A DNA stretch of 64,000 nt from NCBI GenBank assembly GCA_963556195.1, contig CAUVYP010000587.1:248001-312000 (forward strand), given 5' to 3'. Origin of the DNA: Sepiola atlantica. Taxonomy: Eukaryota; Mollusca; Cephalopoda; Sepiida; Sepiolidae. The notes under the pieces were generated by a model, which was not told the origin of the DNA, made no database searches, and was given only the letters and a program-made list of their open reading frames with translations. Positions 13,581 to 26,045 of the stretch are shown here, piece after piece. The position numbers and the translations under genes were made by a program. Position 1 is the first letter of the stretch, and the number at the start of each line of letters is the position of its first letter.

Positions 13581-15068
13581 TTAGCGCGTTTTAAAGTTGA
13601 TATCGCTTTTGTTTATAACTTCCACATTTATTCGAATTGTGCAACTAAACTTTGCAGACAGTCGCCTATAGGCCTTTTCTACTGAAGTACCAAGTTTCAG
13701 AGATGCAGCTTTTGTACTGCCGGAGATATGTCGATACAAACTTAATACGCAAAACATCAACAAAATTTAGCGCGTTTTAAAGTTGATATCGCTTTTGTTT
13801 ATAACTTCCACATTTATTCTAATTGTGCAACGAAACTTTGCAGACAACCGCTCAGACAAATTTTCTACTGAAGTACCAAGTTTCAGAAGTGCAGCTCTTG
13901 TACTGCCGGAGATATGTCGATACAAACTGATTACGCAAAACATCAACAAAATTTAGCGCGTGTTAAAGTTGATATCGCTTTTGTTTATAACTTCCACATT
14001 TATTCGAATTGTGCAACGAAACTTTGCAGACGGTCGCGGATAGGCCTTTGCTACTGAAGTACCTAGTTTCAGAAGTGCAGCTGTTGTACTGCCGGAGATA
14101 TTTCGATACAAACTGAATACGCAAAACATCAACAAAATTTAGCGCGTTTTAAAGTTGATATCGCTTTTGTTTATAACTTCCACATTTATTCGAATTGTGC
14201 AACGAAATTTTGCGCACAACCGCGGAGACACATTTTCTACTGAAGTACCAAGTTTCAGAGATGCAGCTTTTGTACTGCCGGAGATATGTCGATACAAACT
14301 TAATACGCAAAACATCAACAAAATTTAGCGCGTTTTAAAGTTGATATCGCTTTTGTTTATAACTTCCACATTTATTCGAATTTTGCAACGAAACTTTGCA
14401 GACAACCGCTAAGACAAATTTTCTACTGAAGTACCAAGTTTCAGAAGTGCAGCTGTTGTACTGCTGGAGATATGTCGATACAAACTGATTACGCAAAACA
14501 TCAACAAAATTAAGCGCGTGTTAAAGTTGATATCGCTTTTGTTTATAACTTCCACATTTATTCGAATTGTGCAACGAAACTTTGCAGACAGTCGCAGATA
14601 GGCCTTTTCTACTGAAGTACCAAGTTTAAGAAGTGTAGCTCTTGTACTGCCGGAGATATGTCGATACAAACTGAATACGCAAACAATCAACAAAATTTAG
14701 TGCGATTTAAAGTAGATATCGCTTTTGTTTATAACTTCCACATTCATTGGAATTGTGCAACGAAACTTAGCAGAGATTCGCGGAGTCACATGTTCTACTA
14801 AAGTACCAAGTTTCAGAAGTGCAGCTGTAGTACTGCCGGAGATATGTCGATACAAACTGAATACGCAAAACATCAACAAAATTTAGCGCGTTTTAAAGTT
14901 TATATCACATTTGTTTATAACTTCCACATTTATTCGAATTGTGCAACGAAACTTTGCAGACAGTCGCGGATAGGCCTTTTCTACTGAAGTACAAAGTTTC
15001 AGAAGTGCAGCTCTTGTACTGCCGGAGATATGTCGATACAAACTGAATACGCAAAACATCAACAAAAT
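13581..15068. repeat. Domain B 8-mer, 1488 bp, first copy
   Basis: The order is V5 V7 V4 V8 V7 V6 V10 V4. The V4 at 13953 is a private subtype (GACGGTCGCGGATAGGCC, CTTTGCTACTG, TACCTAGTTTC, GATATTTCG). A partial next copy, V5 V7 V4 with the same private V4, follows at 15069-15626 and is cut off where the 4278-bp duplicate begins. Confidence 0.87.
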
Positions 15069-15626
15069 TTAGCGCGTTTTAAAGTTGATATCGCTTTTGT
15101 TTATAACTTCCACATTTATTCGAATTGTGCAACGAAACTTTGCAGACAGTCGCCTATAGGCCTTTTCTACTGAAGTACCAAGTTTCAGAGATGCAGCTTT
15201 TGTACTGCCGGAGATATGTCGATACGAACTTAATACGCAAAACATCAACAAAATTTAGCGCGTTTTAAAGTTGATATCGCTTTTGTTTATAACTTCCACA
15301 TTTATTCTAATTGTGCAACGAAACTTTGCAGACAACCGCTCAGACAAATTTTCTACTGAAGTACCAAGTTTCAGAAGTGCAGCTCTTGTACTGCCGGAGA
15401 TATGTCGATACAAACTGATTACGCAAAACATCAACAAAATTTAGCGCGTGTTAAAGTTGATATCGCTTTTGTTTATAACTTCCACATTTATTCGAATTGT
15501 GCAACGAAACTTTGCAGACGGTCGCGGATAGGCCTTTGCTACTGAAGTACCTAGTTTCAGAAGTGCAGCTGTTGTACTGCCGGAGATATTTCGATACAAA
15601 CTGAATACGCAAAACATCAACAAAAT
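15069..15626. repeat. Truncated second copy of the domain B 8-mer
   Basis: Three monomers (V5 V7 V4) repeat 13581-14138, including the private V4 subtype. The remaining five are missing because the sequence switches at 15627 to V1 monomers of the duplicated domain-A segment. The second copy of this truncated piece (19347-19904) is followed by the expected V8, so 15626/15627 is the crossover junction. Confidence 0.85.
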
Positions 15627-18600
15627 TTAGCGCGTTTTAAAGTTGATATCGCTTTTGTTTATAACTTCCACATTTATTCGAATTGTGCAACGAAACTTTG
15701 CACAGATTAGCGGAGTCACATTTTCTACTGAAGTACCAAGTTTCAGAAGTGCAGCTCTTGTACTGCCGGAGATATGTCGATACAAACTGAATACGCAAAC
15801 TATCAACAAAATTTAGTGCGATTTAAAGTTGATATCGCTTTTGTTTATAACTTCACCATTCTTTTGAATTGTGCGACGAAACTTTGCAGAGATAAGCGGA
15901 GTCACATGCTCTACCGAAGTACCAAGTTTCAGAAGTGCAGCTCTTTTACTGCCGGAGATATGTCGATACAAACTGAATACGCAAAACATCAACAAAATTT
16001 AGCGCGTTTTAAAGTGGATATCGCTTTTGTTTATAACTTCCACATTTATTCGAATTGTGCAACGAAACTTTGCAGACCGTCGCGGGGACACACGTTCTAC
16101 TGAAGTACCAAGTTTCAGAAGTGCAGCTCTTGTACTGCCGGAGATATGTCGATACAAACTGAATACGCAAAAGATCAACTAAATTTAGCGCGTTTTAAAG
16201 TTGATATCGCTTTTGTTTATAACTTCCACATTTATTCGAATTGTGCAACGAAACTTTGAACAGATTAGCGGAGTAACATTTTCTACTGAAGTACCAAGTT
16301 TCAGAAGTGCAGCTCTTGTACTGCCGGAGATATGTCGATACAAACTGAATACGCAAAACATCAACAAAATTTAGCGCGTTTTAAAGTTGATATCGCTTTT
16401 GTTTATAACTTCCACATTTATTCGAATTGTGCAACGAAACTTTGCACAGATTAGCGGAGTCACATGTTCTACTGAAGTACCAAGTTTCAGAAGTGCAGCT
16501 CTTGTACTGCCGGAGATATGTCGATACAAACTGAATACGCAAAACATCAACAAAATTTAGCGCGTTTTAAAGTTGATATCGCTTTTGTTTATAACTTCCA
16601 CATTTATTCGAATTGTGCAACGAAACTTTGCACAGATTAGCGGAGTCACATTTTCTACTGAAGTACCAAGTTTCAGAAGTGCAGCTCTTTTACTGCCGGA
16701 GATATGTCGATACAAACTGAATACGCAAAACATCAACAAAATTAAGCGCGTTTTAAAGTTGATATCGCTTTTGTTTATAACTTCCACATTTATTCGAATT
16801 GTGCAACGAAACTTTGCACAGATCAGCGGAGTCACATGTTCTACTGAAGTACCAAGTTTCAGAAGTGCAGCTCTTGTACTGCCGGAGATATGTCGATACA
16901 AACTGAATACGCAAAACATCAACAAAATTTAGCGCGTTTTAAAGTTGATATCGCTTTTGTTTATAACTTCCACATTTATTCGAATTGTGCAACGAAACTT
17001 TGCAGACAGTCGCGGATAGGCCTTTTCTACTGGAGTACCAAGTTTCAGAAGTGCAGCTCTTTTACTGCCAGAGATATGTCGATACAAACTGAATACGCAA
17101 AACATCAACAAAATTTAGCGCGTTTTAAAGTTGATATCGCTTTTGTTTATAACTTCCACATTTATTCGAATTGTCCAACGAAACTTTGCACAGATTAGCG
17201 GAGTCACATTTTCTACTGAAGTACCAAGTTTCAGAAGTGCAGCTCGTGTACTGCCGGAGATATGTCGATACAAACTGAATACGCAAAACATCAACAAAAT
17301 TTAGCGCGTTTTAAAGTTGATATCGCTTTTGTTTATAACTTCCACATTTATTCGAATTGTGCAACGAAACTTTGCACAGATTAGCGGAGTCACATTTTCT
17401 ACTGAAGTACCAAGTTTCAGAAGTGCAGCTCTTGTACTGCCGGAGATATGTCGATACAAACTGAATACGCAAAACATCAACAAAATTTAGCGCGTTTTAA
17501 AGTTGATATCGCTTTTGTTTATAACTTCCACATTTATTCGAATTGTGCAACGAAACTTTGCACAGATTAGCGGAGTCACATTTTCTACTGAAGTACCAAG
17601 TTTCAGAAGTGCAGCTCTTGTACTGCCGGAGATATGTCGATACAAACTGAATACGCAAAACATCAACAAAATTTAGTGCGATTTAAAGTTGATATCGCTT
17701 TTGTTTATAACTTCACCATTCTTTTGAATTGTGCAACGAAACTTTGCAGAGATAAGCGGAGTCACATGCTCTACTGAAGTACCAAGTTTCAGAAGTGCAG
17801 CTCTTTTACTGCCGGAGATATGTCGATACAAACTGAATACGCAAAACATCAACAAAATTTAGCGCGTTTTAAAGTTGATATCGCTTTTGTTTATAACTTC
17901 CACATTTATTCGAATTGTGCAACTAAACTTTGCAGACAGTCGCCTATAGGCCTTTTCTACTGAAGTACCAAGTTTCAGAGATGCAGCTTTTGTACTGCCG
18001 GAGATATGTCGATACAAACTTAATACGCAAAACATCAACAAAATTTAGCGCGTTTTAAAGTTGATATCGCTTTTGTTTATAACTTCCACATTTATTCTAA
18101 TTGTGCAACGAAACTTTGCAGACAACCGCTCAGACAAATTTTCTACTGAAGTACCAAGTTTCAGAAGTGCAGCTCTTGTACTGCCGGAGATATGTCGATA
18201 CAAACTGATTACGCAAAACATCAACAAAATTTAGCGCGTGTTAAAGTTGATATCGCTTTTGTTTATAACTTCCACATTTATTCGAATTGTGCAACGAAAC
18301 TTTGCAGACGGTCGCGGATAGGCCTTTGCTACTGAAGTACCTAGTTTCAGAAGTGCAGCTGTTGTACTGCCGGAGATATTTCGATACAAACTGAATACGC
18401 AAAACATCAACAAAATTTAGCGCGTTTTAAAGTTGATATCGCTTTTGTTTATAACTTCCACATTTATTCGAATTGTGCAACGAAATTTAGCAGACAACCG
18501 CGGAGACACATTTTCTACTGAAGTACCAAGTTTCAGAGATGCAGCTTTTGTACTGCCGGAGATATGTCGATACAAACTTAATACGCAAAACATCAACAAA

Positions 18601-19904
18601 ATTTAGCGCGTTTTAAAGTTGATATCGCTTTTGTTTATAACTTCCACATTTATTCGAATTTTGCAACGAAACTTTGCAGACAACCGCTCAGACAAATTTT
18701 CTACTGAAGTACCAAGTTTCAGAAGTGCAGCTGTTGTACTGCTGGAGATATGTCGATACAAACTGATTACGCAAAACATCAACAAAATTAAGCGCGTGTT
18801 AAAGTTGATATCGCTTTTGTTTATAACTTCCACATTTATTCGAATTGTGCAACGAAACTTTGCAGACAGTCGCAGATAGGCCTTTTCTACTGAAGTACCA
18901 AGTTTAAGAAGTGTAGCTCTTGTACTGCCGGAGATATGTCGATACAAACTGAATACGCAAACAATCAACAAAATTTAGTGCGATTTAAAGTAGATATCGC
19001 TTTTGTTTATAACTTCCACATTCATTGGAATTGTGCAACGAAACTTAGCAGAGATTAGCGGAGTCACATGTTCTACTAAAGTACCAAGTTTCAGAAGTGC
19101 AGCTGTAGTACTGCCGGAGATATGTCGATACAAACTGAATACGCAAAACATCAACAAAATTTAGCGCGTTTTAAAGTTTATATCACATTTGTTTATAACT
19201 TCCACATTTATTCGAATTGTGCAACGAAACTTTGCAGACAGTCGCGGATAGGCCTTTTCTACTGAAGTACCAAGTTTCAGAAGTGCAGCTCTTGTACTGC
19301 CGGAGATATGTCGATACAAACTGAATACGCAAAACATCAACAAAATTTAGCGCGTTTTAAAGTTGATATCGCTTTTGTTTATAACTTCCACATTTATTCG
19401 AATTGTGCAACGAAACTTTGCAGACAGTCGCCTATAGGCCTTTTCTACTGAAGTACCAAGTTTCAGAGATGCAGCTTTTGTACTGCCGGAGATATGTCGA
19501 TACGAACTTAATACGCAAAACATCAACAAAATTTAGCGCGTTTTAAAGTTGATATCGCTTTTGTTTATAACTTCCACATTTATTCTAATTGTGCAACGAA
19601 ACTTTGCAGACAACCGCTCAGACAAATCTTCTACTGAAGTACCAAGTTTCAGAAGTGCAGCTCTTGTACTGCCGGAGATATGTCGATACAAACTGATTAC
19701 GCAAAACATCAACAAAATTTAGCGCGTGTTAAAGTTGATATCGCTTTTGTTTATAACTTCCACATTTATTCGAATTGTGCAACGAAACTTTGCAGACGGT
19801 CGCGGATAGGCCTTTGCTACTGAAGTACCTAGTTTCAGAAGTGCAGCTGTTGTACTGCCGGAGATATTTCGATACAAACTGAATACGCAAAACATCAACA
19901 AAAT
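15627..19904. repeat. 23-monomer tandem duplication, copy 2 (4278 bp)
   Basis: Copy of 11349-15626. Differences I could see include C to A at about 16259, GAAGTACC to GGAGTACC near 17034, TTGTGCAACG to TTGTCCAACG near 17175, TTGCGCACA (14210) against TAGCAGACA here (18488), GATTCGCGG (14777) against GATTAGCGG, ACAAAGTTTC (14991) against ACCAAGTTTC and CAAATTTTC against CAAATCTTC near 19626. This copy carries the second, isolated patch of domain-A monomers (15627-17858). Confidence 0.93.
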
Positions 19905-20834
19905 TTAGCGCGTTTTAAAGTTGATATCGCTTTTGTTTATAACTTCCACATTTATTCGAATTGTGCAACGAAATTTTGCAGACAACCGCGGAGACACATT
20001 TTCTACTGAAGTACCAAGTCTCAGAGATGCAGCTTTTGTACTGCCGGAGATATGTCGATACAAACTTAATACGCAAAACATCAACAAAATTTAGCGCGTT
20101 TTAAAGTTGATATCGCTTTTGTTTATAACTTCCACATTTATTCGAATTTTGCAACGAAACTTTGCAGACAACCGCTCAGACAAATTTTCTACTGAAGTAC
20201 CAAGTTTCAGAAGTGCAGCTGTTGTACTGCCGGAGATATGTCGATACAAACTGATTACGCAAAACATCAACAAAATTAAGCGCGTGTTAAAGTTGATATC
20301 GCTTTTGTTTATAACTTCCACATTTATTCGAATTGTGCAACGAAACTTTGCAGACAGTCGCAGATAGGCCTTTTCTACTGAAGTACCAAGTTTAAGAAGT
20401 GTAGCTCTTGTACTGCCGGAGATATGTCGATACAAACTGAATACGCAAACAATCAACAAAATTTAGTGCGATTTAAAGTAGATATCGCTTTTGTTTATAA
20501 CTTCCACATTCATTGGAATTGTGCAACGAAACTTAGCAGAGATTAGCGGAGTCACATGTTCTACTAAAGTACCAAGTTTCAGAAGTGCAGCTGTAGTACT
20601 GCCGGAGATATGTCGATACAAACTGAATACGCAAAACATCAACAAAATTTAGCGCGTTTTAAAGTTTATATCACATTTGTTTATAACTTCCACATTTATT
20701 CGAATTGTGCAACGAAACTTTGCAGACAGTCGCGGATAGGCCTTTTCTACTGAAGTACCAAGTTTCAGAAGTGCAGCTCTTGTACTGCCGGAGATATGTC
20801 GATACAAACTGAATACGCAAAACATCAACAAAAT
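17859..20834. repeat. Domain B 8-mer, 1488 bp, two full copies
   Basis: The copies are 17859-19346 and 19347-20834, both V5 V7 V4 V8 V7 V6 V10 V4 with matching private changes: TACCTAGTTTC, GATATTTCG, CTTAGCAGAGATTAGC and AAAGTTTATATCACATTTG. This shows what the truncated copy at 15069 looked like before the duplication. Confidence 0.9.
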
Positions 20835-21206
20835 TTAGCGCGTTTTAAAGTTGATATCGCTTTTGTTTATAACTTCCACATTTATTCTAATTGTGCAACG
20901 AAACTTTGCAGACAACCGCTCAGACAAATTTTCTACTGAAGTACCAAGTTTCAGAAGTGCAGCTCTTGTACTGCCGGAGATATGTCGATACAAACTGAAT
21001 ACGCAAAACATCAACAAAATTAAGCGCGTTTTAAAGTTGATATCGCTTTTGTTTATAACTTCCACATTTATTCGAATTGGGGCACGAAACTTTGCAGACA
21101 ACAACGCAGACACATTTCCTACTGAAGTACCAAGTTTCAGAAGTGCAGGTCTTGTACTGCCGGAGATATGTCGATACAAACTGAATACGCAAAACTCCAA
21201 CAAAAT

Positions 21207-21764
21207 TTAGCGCGTTTTAAAGTTGATATCGCTTTTGTTTATAACTTCCACATTTATTCGAATTGTGCAACGAAACTTTGCAGACAGTCGCCTATAGGCC
21301 TTTTCTACTGAAGTACCAAGTTTCAGAAGTGCAGCTGTTGTACTGCCGGAGATATGTCGATACAAACTGAATACGCGAAACATCAACAAAATTTAGCGCG
21401 GTTTAAAGTTGATATCGCTTTTGTTTATAACTTCCACATTTATTCGAATTGTGCAACGAAACTTTGCAGACAACCGCGGAGACACATGTTCTACTGAAGT
21501 GTCAAGTTTCAGAAGTGCAGCTCTTGTACTGCCGGAGATATGTCGATACAAACTTAATACGCAAAACATAAACAAAATTTAGCGTGTTTTGAAGTTGATA
21601 TCGCTTTTGTTCATAACTTCCACATTTATTCGAATTGTGCAACGAAACTTTGCAGACAGTCGCGGATAGGCCTTTTCTACTGAAGTACCAAGTTTCAGAA
21701 GTGCAGCTCTTTTACTGCCGGAGATATGTCGATACAAACTGAATACGCAAAACATCAACAAAAT
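21207..21764. repeat. Insertion-free relative of the +2 cassette
   Basis: V5 (21207) is followed by V8 (21393), whose 3' end runs through CATAAACAAAATTTAGCG into a V4 starting TTTAGCGTGTTTTGAAG (21579). These are the same private junction marks as the tagged cassettes. The V4 here reads TTTTACTGCCGGAGATATG with no extra bases, so it either predates the 2-bp insertion or lost it by exchange. Confidence 0.82.
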
Positions 21765-22437
21765 TTAGCGCGTTTTAAAGTTGATATCGCTTTTGTTTAT
21801 AACTTCCATATTTATTCTAATTTTGCAACGAAACTTTGCAGACAACCGCTCAGACAAATTTTCTACTGAAGTACCAAGTTTCAGAAGTGCAGCTGTTGTA
21901 CTGCCGGAGATATGTCGATACAAACTGATTACGCAAAACATCAACAAAATTAAGCGCGTGTTAAAGTTGATATCGCTTTTGTTTATAACTTCCACATTTA
22001 TTCGAATTGTGCAACGAAACTTTGCAGACAGTCGCAGATAGGCCTTTTCTACTGAAGTACCAAGTTTAAGAAGTGTAGCTCTTGTACTGCCGGAGATATG
22101 TCGATACAAACTGAATACGCAAACAATCAACAAAATTTAGTGCGATTTAAAGTTGATATCGCATTTGTTTATAACTCCCACATTTATTCGAATTGTGCAA
22201 CGAAACTTTTCAGACAGTCGCCTATAGGCCTTTTCTACTGAAGTACCAAGTTTCAGGGATGCAGCTTGTGTACTGCCGGAGATATGTCGATACAAACTTA
22301 ATACGCAAAACATCAACAAAATTTAGCGCGTTTTAAAGTTGATATCGCTTTTGTTTATAACTTCCACATTTATTCTAATTGTGCAACGAAACTTTGCAGA
22401 CAACCGCTCAGACAAATTTTCTACTGAAGTACCAAGT

Positions 22438-22456
22438 TTCAGAAAGGGCAGCTGTT
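22438..22456. repeat. Unique +1 insertion in a V7 monomer
   Basis: TTCAGAAAGGGCAGCTG replaces TTCAGAAGTGCAGCTG, adding one base and changing others. All downstream monomers shift by +1. It was not seen in any other copy, so it is private and has not spread. Confidence 0.9.
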
Positions 22457-23253
22457 GTACTGCCGGAGATATGTCGATACAAACTGATTACGCAAAACAT
22501 CAACAAAATTAAGCGCGTGTTAAAGTTGATATCGCTTTTGTTTATAACTTCCACATTTATTCGAATTGTGCAACGAAACTTTGCAGACAGTCGCAGATAG
22601 GCCTTTTCTACTGAAGTACCAAGTTTAAGAAGTGTAGCTCTTGTACTGCCGGAGATATGTCGATACAAACTGAATACGCAAACAATCAACAAAATTTAGT
22701 GCGATTTAAAGTAGATATCGCTTTTGTTTATAACTTCCACATTCATTGGAATTGTGCAACGAAACTTTGCAGAGATTAGCGGAGTCACATGTTCTACTAA
22801 AGTACCAAGTTTCAGAAGTGCAGGTGTAGTACTGCCGGAGATATGTCGATACAAACTGAATACGCAAAACATCAACAAAATTTAGCGCGTTTTAAAGTTG
22901 ATATCGCATTTGTTTATAACTTCCACATTTATTCGAATTGTGCAACGAAACTTTGCAGACAGTCGCGGATAGGCCTTTTCTACTGAAGTACCAAGTTTCA
23001 GAAGTGCAGCTCTTGTACTGCCGGAGATATGTCGATACAAACTGAATACGCAAAACATCAACAAAATTAAGCGCGTTTTAAAGTTGATATCGCTTTTGTT
23101 TATAACTTCCACATTTATTCGAATTGTGCAACGAAACTTTGCAGACAGTCGCCTATAGGCCTTTTCTACTGAAGTACCAAGTTTCAGATATGCAGCTTTT
23201 GTACTGCCGGAGATATGTCGATACAAACTTAATACGTAAAACATCAACAAAAT

Positions 23254-23439
23254 TTAGCGCGTTTTAAAGTTGATATCGCTTTTGTTTATAACTTCCACAT
23301 TTATTCTAATTGTGCAACGAAACTTTGCAGACAACCGCTCAGACAAATTTTCTACTGAAGTACCAAGTTTCAGAAGTGCAGCTGTTGTACTGCCGGAGAT
23401 ATGTCGATACAAACTGATTACGCAAAACATCAACAAAAT
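23254..23439. repeat. Monomer variant V7
   Basis: Segment m77-m94 reads GACAACCGCTCAGACAAA, with TTATTCTAATTGTGC (or TTTTGC) upstream and usually ACTGATTACGC near the 3' end. It is the first member of the recurrent V7-V6-V10 triplet in domain B. Confidence 0.9.
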
Positions 23440-23625
23440 TAAGCGCGTGTTAAAGTTGATATCGCTTTTGTTTATAACTTCCACATTTATTCGAATTGTG
23501 CAACGAAACTTTGCAGACAGTCGCAGATAGGCCTTTTCTACTGAAGTACCAAGTTTAAGAAGTGTAGCTCTTGTACTGCCGGAGATATGTCGATACAAAC
23601 TGAATACGCAAACAATCAACAAAAT
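23440..23625. repeat. Monomer variant V6
   Basis: Segment m77-m94 reads GACAGTCGCAGATAGGCC, usually with CAAGTTTAAGAAGTGTAGC at m111-m129, AAACAATC at the 3' end and a start of TTAAGCGCGTGTTAAAG or TTTAGCGCGTGTTAAAG. It almost always follows V7 and precedes V10. Confidence 0.9.
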
Positions 23626-24369
23626 TTAGTGCGATTTAAAGTATATATCGCTTTTGTTTATAACTTCCACATTCATTGGAATTGTGCAACGAAACTTTGC
23701 AGAGATTAGCGGAGTCACATGTTCTACTAAAGTACCAAGTTTCAGAAGTGAAGGTCTTGTACTGCCGGAGATATGTCGATACAAACTGAATACGCAAAAT
23801 CTCAACAAAATTTAGCGCGTTTTAAAGTTGATATCGCTTTTGTTTATAACTTCCACATTTATTCGAATTGTGCAACGAAACTTTGCAGACAGTCGCGGAT
23901 AGGCCTTTTCTACTGAAGTACCAAGTTTCAGAAGTGCAGCTCTTGTACTGCCGGAGATATGTCGATACAAACTGAATACGCAAAACATCAACAAAATTTA
24001 GTGCGATTTAAAGTTGATATCGCTGTTGTTTATAACTTCCAGATTTATTCGAATTGTGCAACGAAACTTTGCAGACAGTCGCGGATGGGCCTGTTCTACT
24101 GAAGTACCAAGTTTCAGAAGTGCAGCTCTTGTACTGCCGGCGATATGTCGATACAAACTGAATACGCAAAACATCAACAAAATTTAGCGCGTTTTAAAGT
24201 TGATATCGCTTTTGTTTATAACTTCCACATTTATTCGAATTGGGGCACGAAACGTTGCAGACAACCGCGCAGACAAATTTCCTACTGAAGTACCAAGTTT
24301 CAGAAGTGCAGCTCTTGTACTGCCGGAGATATGTCGATACAAACTGAATACGCAAAACATCAACAAAAT

Positions 24370-24555
24370 TTAGCGCGTTTTAAAGTTGATATCGCTTTTG
24401 TTTATAACTTCCACATTTATTCGAATTGTGCAACGAAACTTTGCAGACAGTCGCCTATAGGCCTTTTCTACTGAAGTACCAAGTTTCAGAAGTGCAGCTG
24501 TTGTACTGCCGGAGATATGTCGATACAAACTGAATACGCAAAACATCAACAAAAT
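24370..24555. repeat. Monomer variant V5
   Basis: Segment m77-m94 reads GACAGTCGCCTATAGGCC, a two-base change from V4 that creates the palindrome GGCCTATAGGCC-like core CCTATAGG. Two subtypes exist: one with GCAGCTGTTGTACTG, as here, and one with AGAGATGCAGCTTTTGTACTG. V5 is restricted to domain B. Confidence 0.9.
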
Positions 24556-24741
24556 TTAGCGCGTTTTAAAGTTGATATCGCTTTTGTTTATAACTTCCAC
24601 ATTTATTCGAATTGTGCAACGAAACTTTGCAGACAGTCGCGGATAGGCCTTTTCTACTGAAGTACCAAGTTTCAGAAGTGCAGCTCTTGTACTGCCGGAG
24701 ATATGTCGATACAAACTGAATACGCAAAACATCAACAAAAT
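24556..24741. repeat. Reference monomer, variant V4 (consensus-like)
   Basis: This copy is close to the consensus of domain B and defines the numbering used here (m1 = first T of TTAGCGCG). The V4 diagnostic segment m77-m94 reads GACAGTCGCGGATAGGCC. Hand composition of the consensus is 72 G+C of 186 (37 C, 35 G). Fixed internal landmarks are a GATATC palindrome at m18-m23, TTCGAA at m51-m56, a TACT-GA-AGTA short inverted repeat at m100-m109 and an imperfect 13-nt palindrome AAGTGCAGCTCTT at m121-m133. The AAAATTT A-tract spans the junction of neighbouring monomers. V4 is the commonest variant of domain B. Confidence 0.95.
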
Positions 24742-25113
24742 TTAGCGCGTTTTAAAGTTGATATCGCTTTTGTTTATAACTTCCAGATTTATTCGAATTG
24801 TGCAACGAAACTTTGCAGACAGTCGTGAATGGGCCTTTTCTACTGAAGTACCAAGTTTCAGAAGTGCAGCTCTTGTACTGCCGGAGATATGTCGATACAA
24901 ACTGAATACGCAAAACATCAACAAAATTTAGCGCGTTTTAAAGTTGATATCGCTTTTGTTTATAACTTCCACATTTATTCGAATTGGGGCACGAAACGTT
25001 GCAGACAACCGCGCAGACACATTTCCTACTGAAGTACCAAGTTTCAGAAGTGCAGGTCTTGTACTGCCGGAGATATGTCGATACAAACTGAATACGCAAA
25101 ACATCAACAAAAT

Positions 25114-26045
25114 TTAGCGCGTTTTAAAGTTCATATCGCTTTTGTTTATAACTTCCACATTTATTCGAATTGTGCAACGAAACTTTGCAGACAGTCGCCT
25201 ATAGGCCTTTTCTACTGAAGTACCAAGTTTCAGAAGTGCAGCTGTTGTACTGCAGGAGATATGTCGATACAAACTGAATACGCAAAACATCAACAAAATT
25301 TAGCGCGTTTTAAAGTTGATATCGCTTTTGTTTATAACTTCCACATTTATTCGAATTGTGCAACGAAACTTTGCAGACAACCGCGGAGACACATGTTCTA
25401 CTGAAGTACCAAGTTTCAGAAGTGCAGCTCTTGTACTGCCGGAGATATGTCGATACAAACTTAATACGCAAAACATAAACAAAATTTAGCGTGTTTTGAA
25501 GTTGATATCGCTTTTGTTTATAACTTCCACATTTATTCCAATTGTGCAACGAAACTTTGCAGACAGTCGCGGATAGGCCTTTTCTACTGACGTACCAAGT
25601 TTCAGAAGTGCAGCCCTTGTACTGCCGAAGAGATATGTCGATACAAACTGAATACGAAAAACATCAACAAAATTTAGCGCGTTTTAAAGTTGATATCGCT
25701 TTTGTTTATAACTTCCACATTTATTCGAATTGTGCAACGAAATTTTGCAGACAACCGCGGAGACACATGTTCTACTGAAGTACCAAGTTTCAGAAGTGCA
25801 GCTCTTGTACTGCCGGAGATATGTCGATACAAACTTAATACGCAAAACATCAACAAAATTTAGAGCGTTTTAAAGTTCATATCGCTTTTGTTTATAACTT
25901 CCACATTTATTCGAATTGTGCAACGAAACTTTGCAGACAACCGCGGAGACACATTTTCTACTGAAGTACCAAGTTTCAGAAGTGCAGCTCTTGTACTGCC
26001 GGAGATATGTCGATACAAACTGAATACGCAAAACATCAACAAAAT
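25114..26045. repeat. +2 tagged cassette, copy 1
   Basis: Five monomers V5-V8-V4(+2)-V8-V8. The tag GCCGAAGAGATATG starts at 25624. Copy 1 also has CTACTGACGTACC before the tag and TTGTGCAACGAAATTTT in the next V8. The last V8 starts TTAGAGCGTTTTAAAGTTCA and keeps CGAATTGTGC. Confidence 0.92.
25674..25859. repeat. Monomer variant V8
   Basis: Segment m77-m94 reads GACAACCGCGGAGACACA, followed by TGTTCTAC or TTTTCTAC. Several V8 copies carry CTACTTGTGC instead of CGAATTGTGC, and the following monomer starts TTAGAGCGTTTT. V8 monomers surround the +2 tagged monomer in the cassette described separately. Confidence 0.9.

Larger units (their letters stand above)
11349..15626. repeat. 23-monomer tandem duplication, copy 1 (4278 bp)
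   Basis: This matches 15627-19904 at an offset of exactly 4278 = 23 x 186. Shared private changes prove common descent: TTGTGCGACGAAAC (about 11596/15874), GTCGCGGGGACAC (11806/16084), AAAGATCAACTAAAT (11893/16171), GGAGTAACATT (11997/16275), CAGATCAGCGG (12543/16821) and CTGCCAGAG (12790/17068). It spans the A/B domain boundary. At least nine single-base or local differences separate the copies, so it is old enough to have diverged slightly. Confidence 0.93.
20835..25025. repeat. Domain B, irregular block with V7-V6-V10 units
   Basis: The variant order from 20835 is 7 9 5 8 4 7 6 5 7 6 10 4 5 7 6 10 4 11 9 5 4 11, then part of a V9 (24928). The first V9 monomer of the window is at 21021. 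A V5-V8-V4 cassette without the 2-bp insertion lies at 21207-21764. The block holds the window's only +1 insertion, near 22444. Confidence 0.85.
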
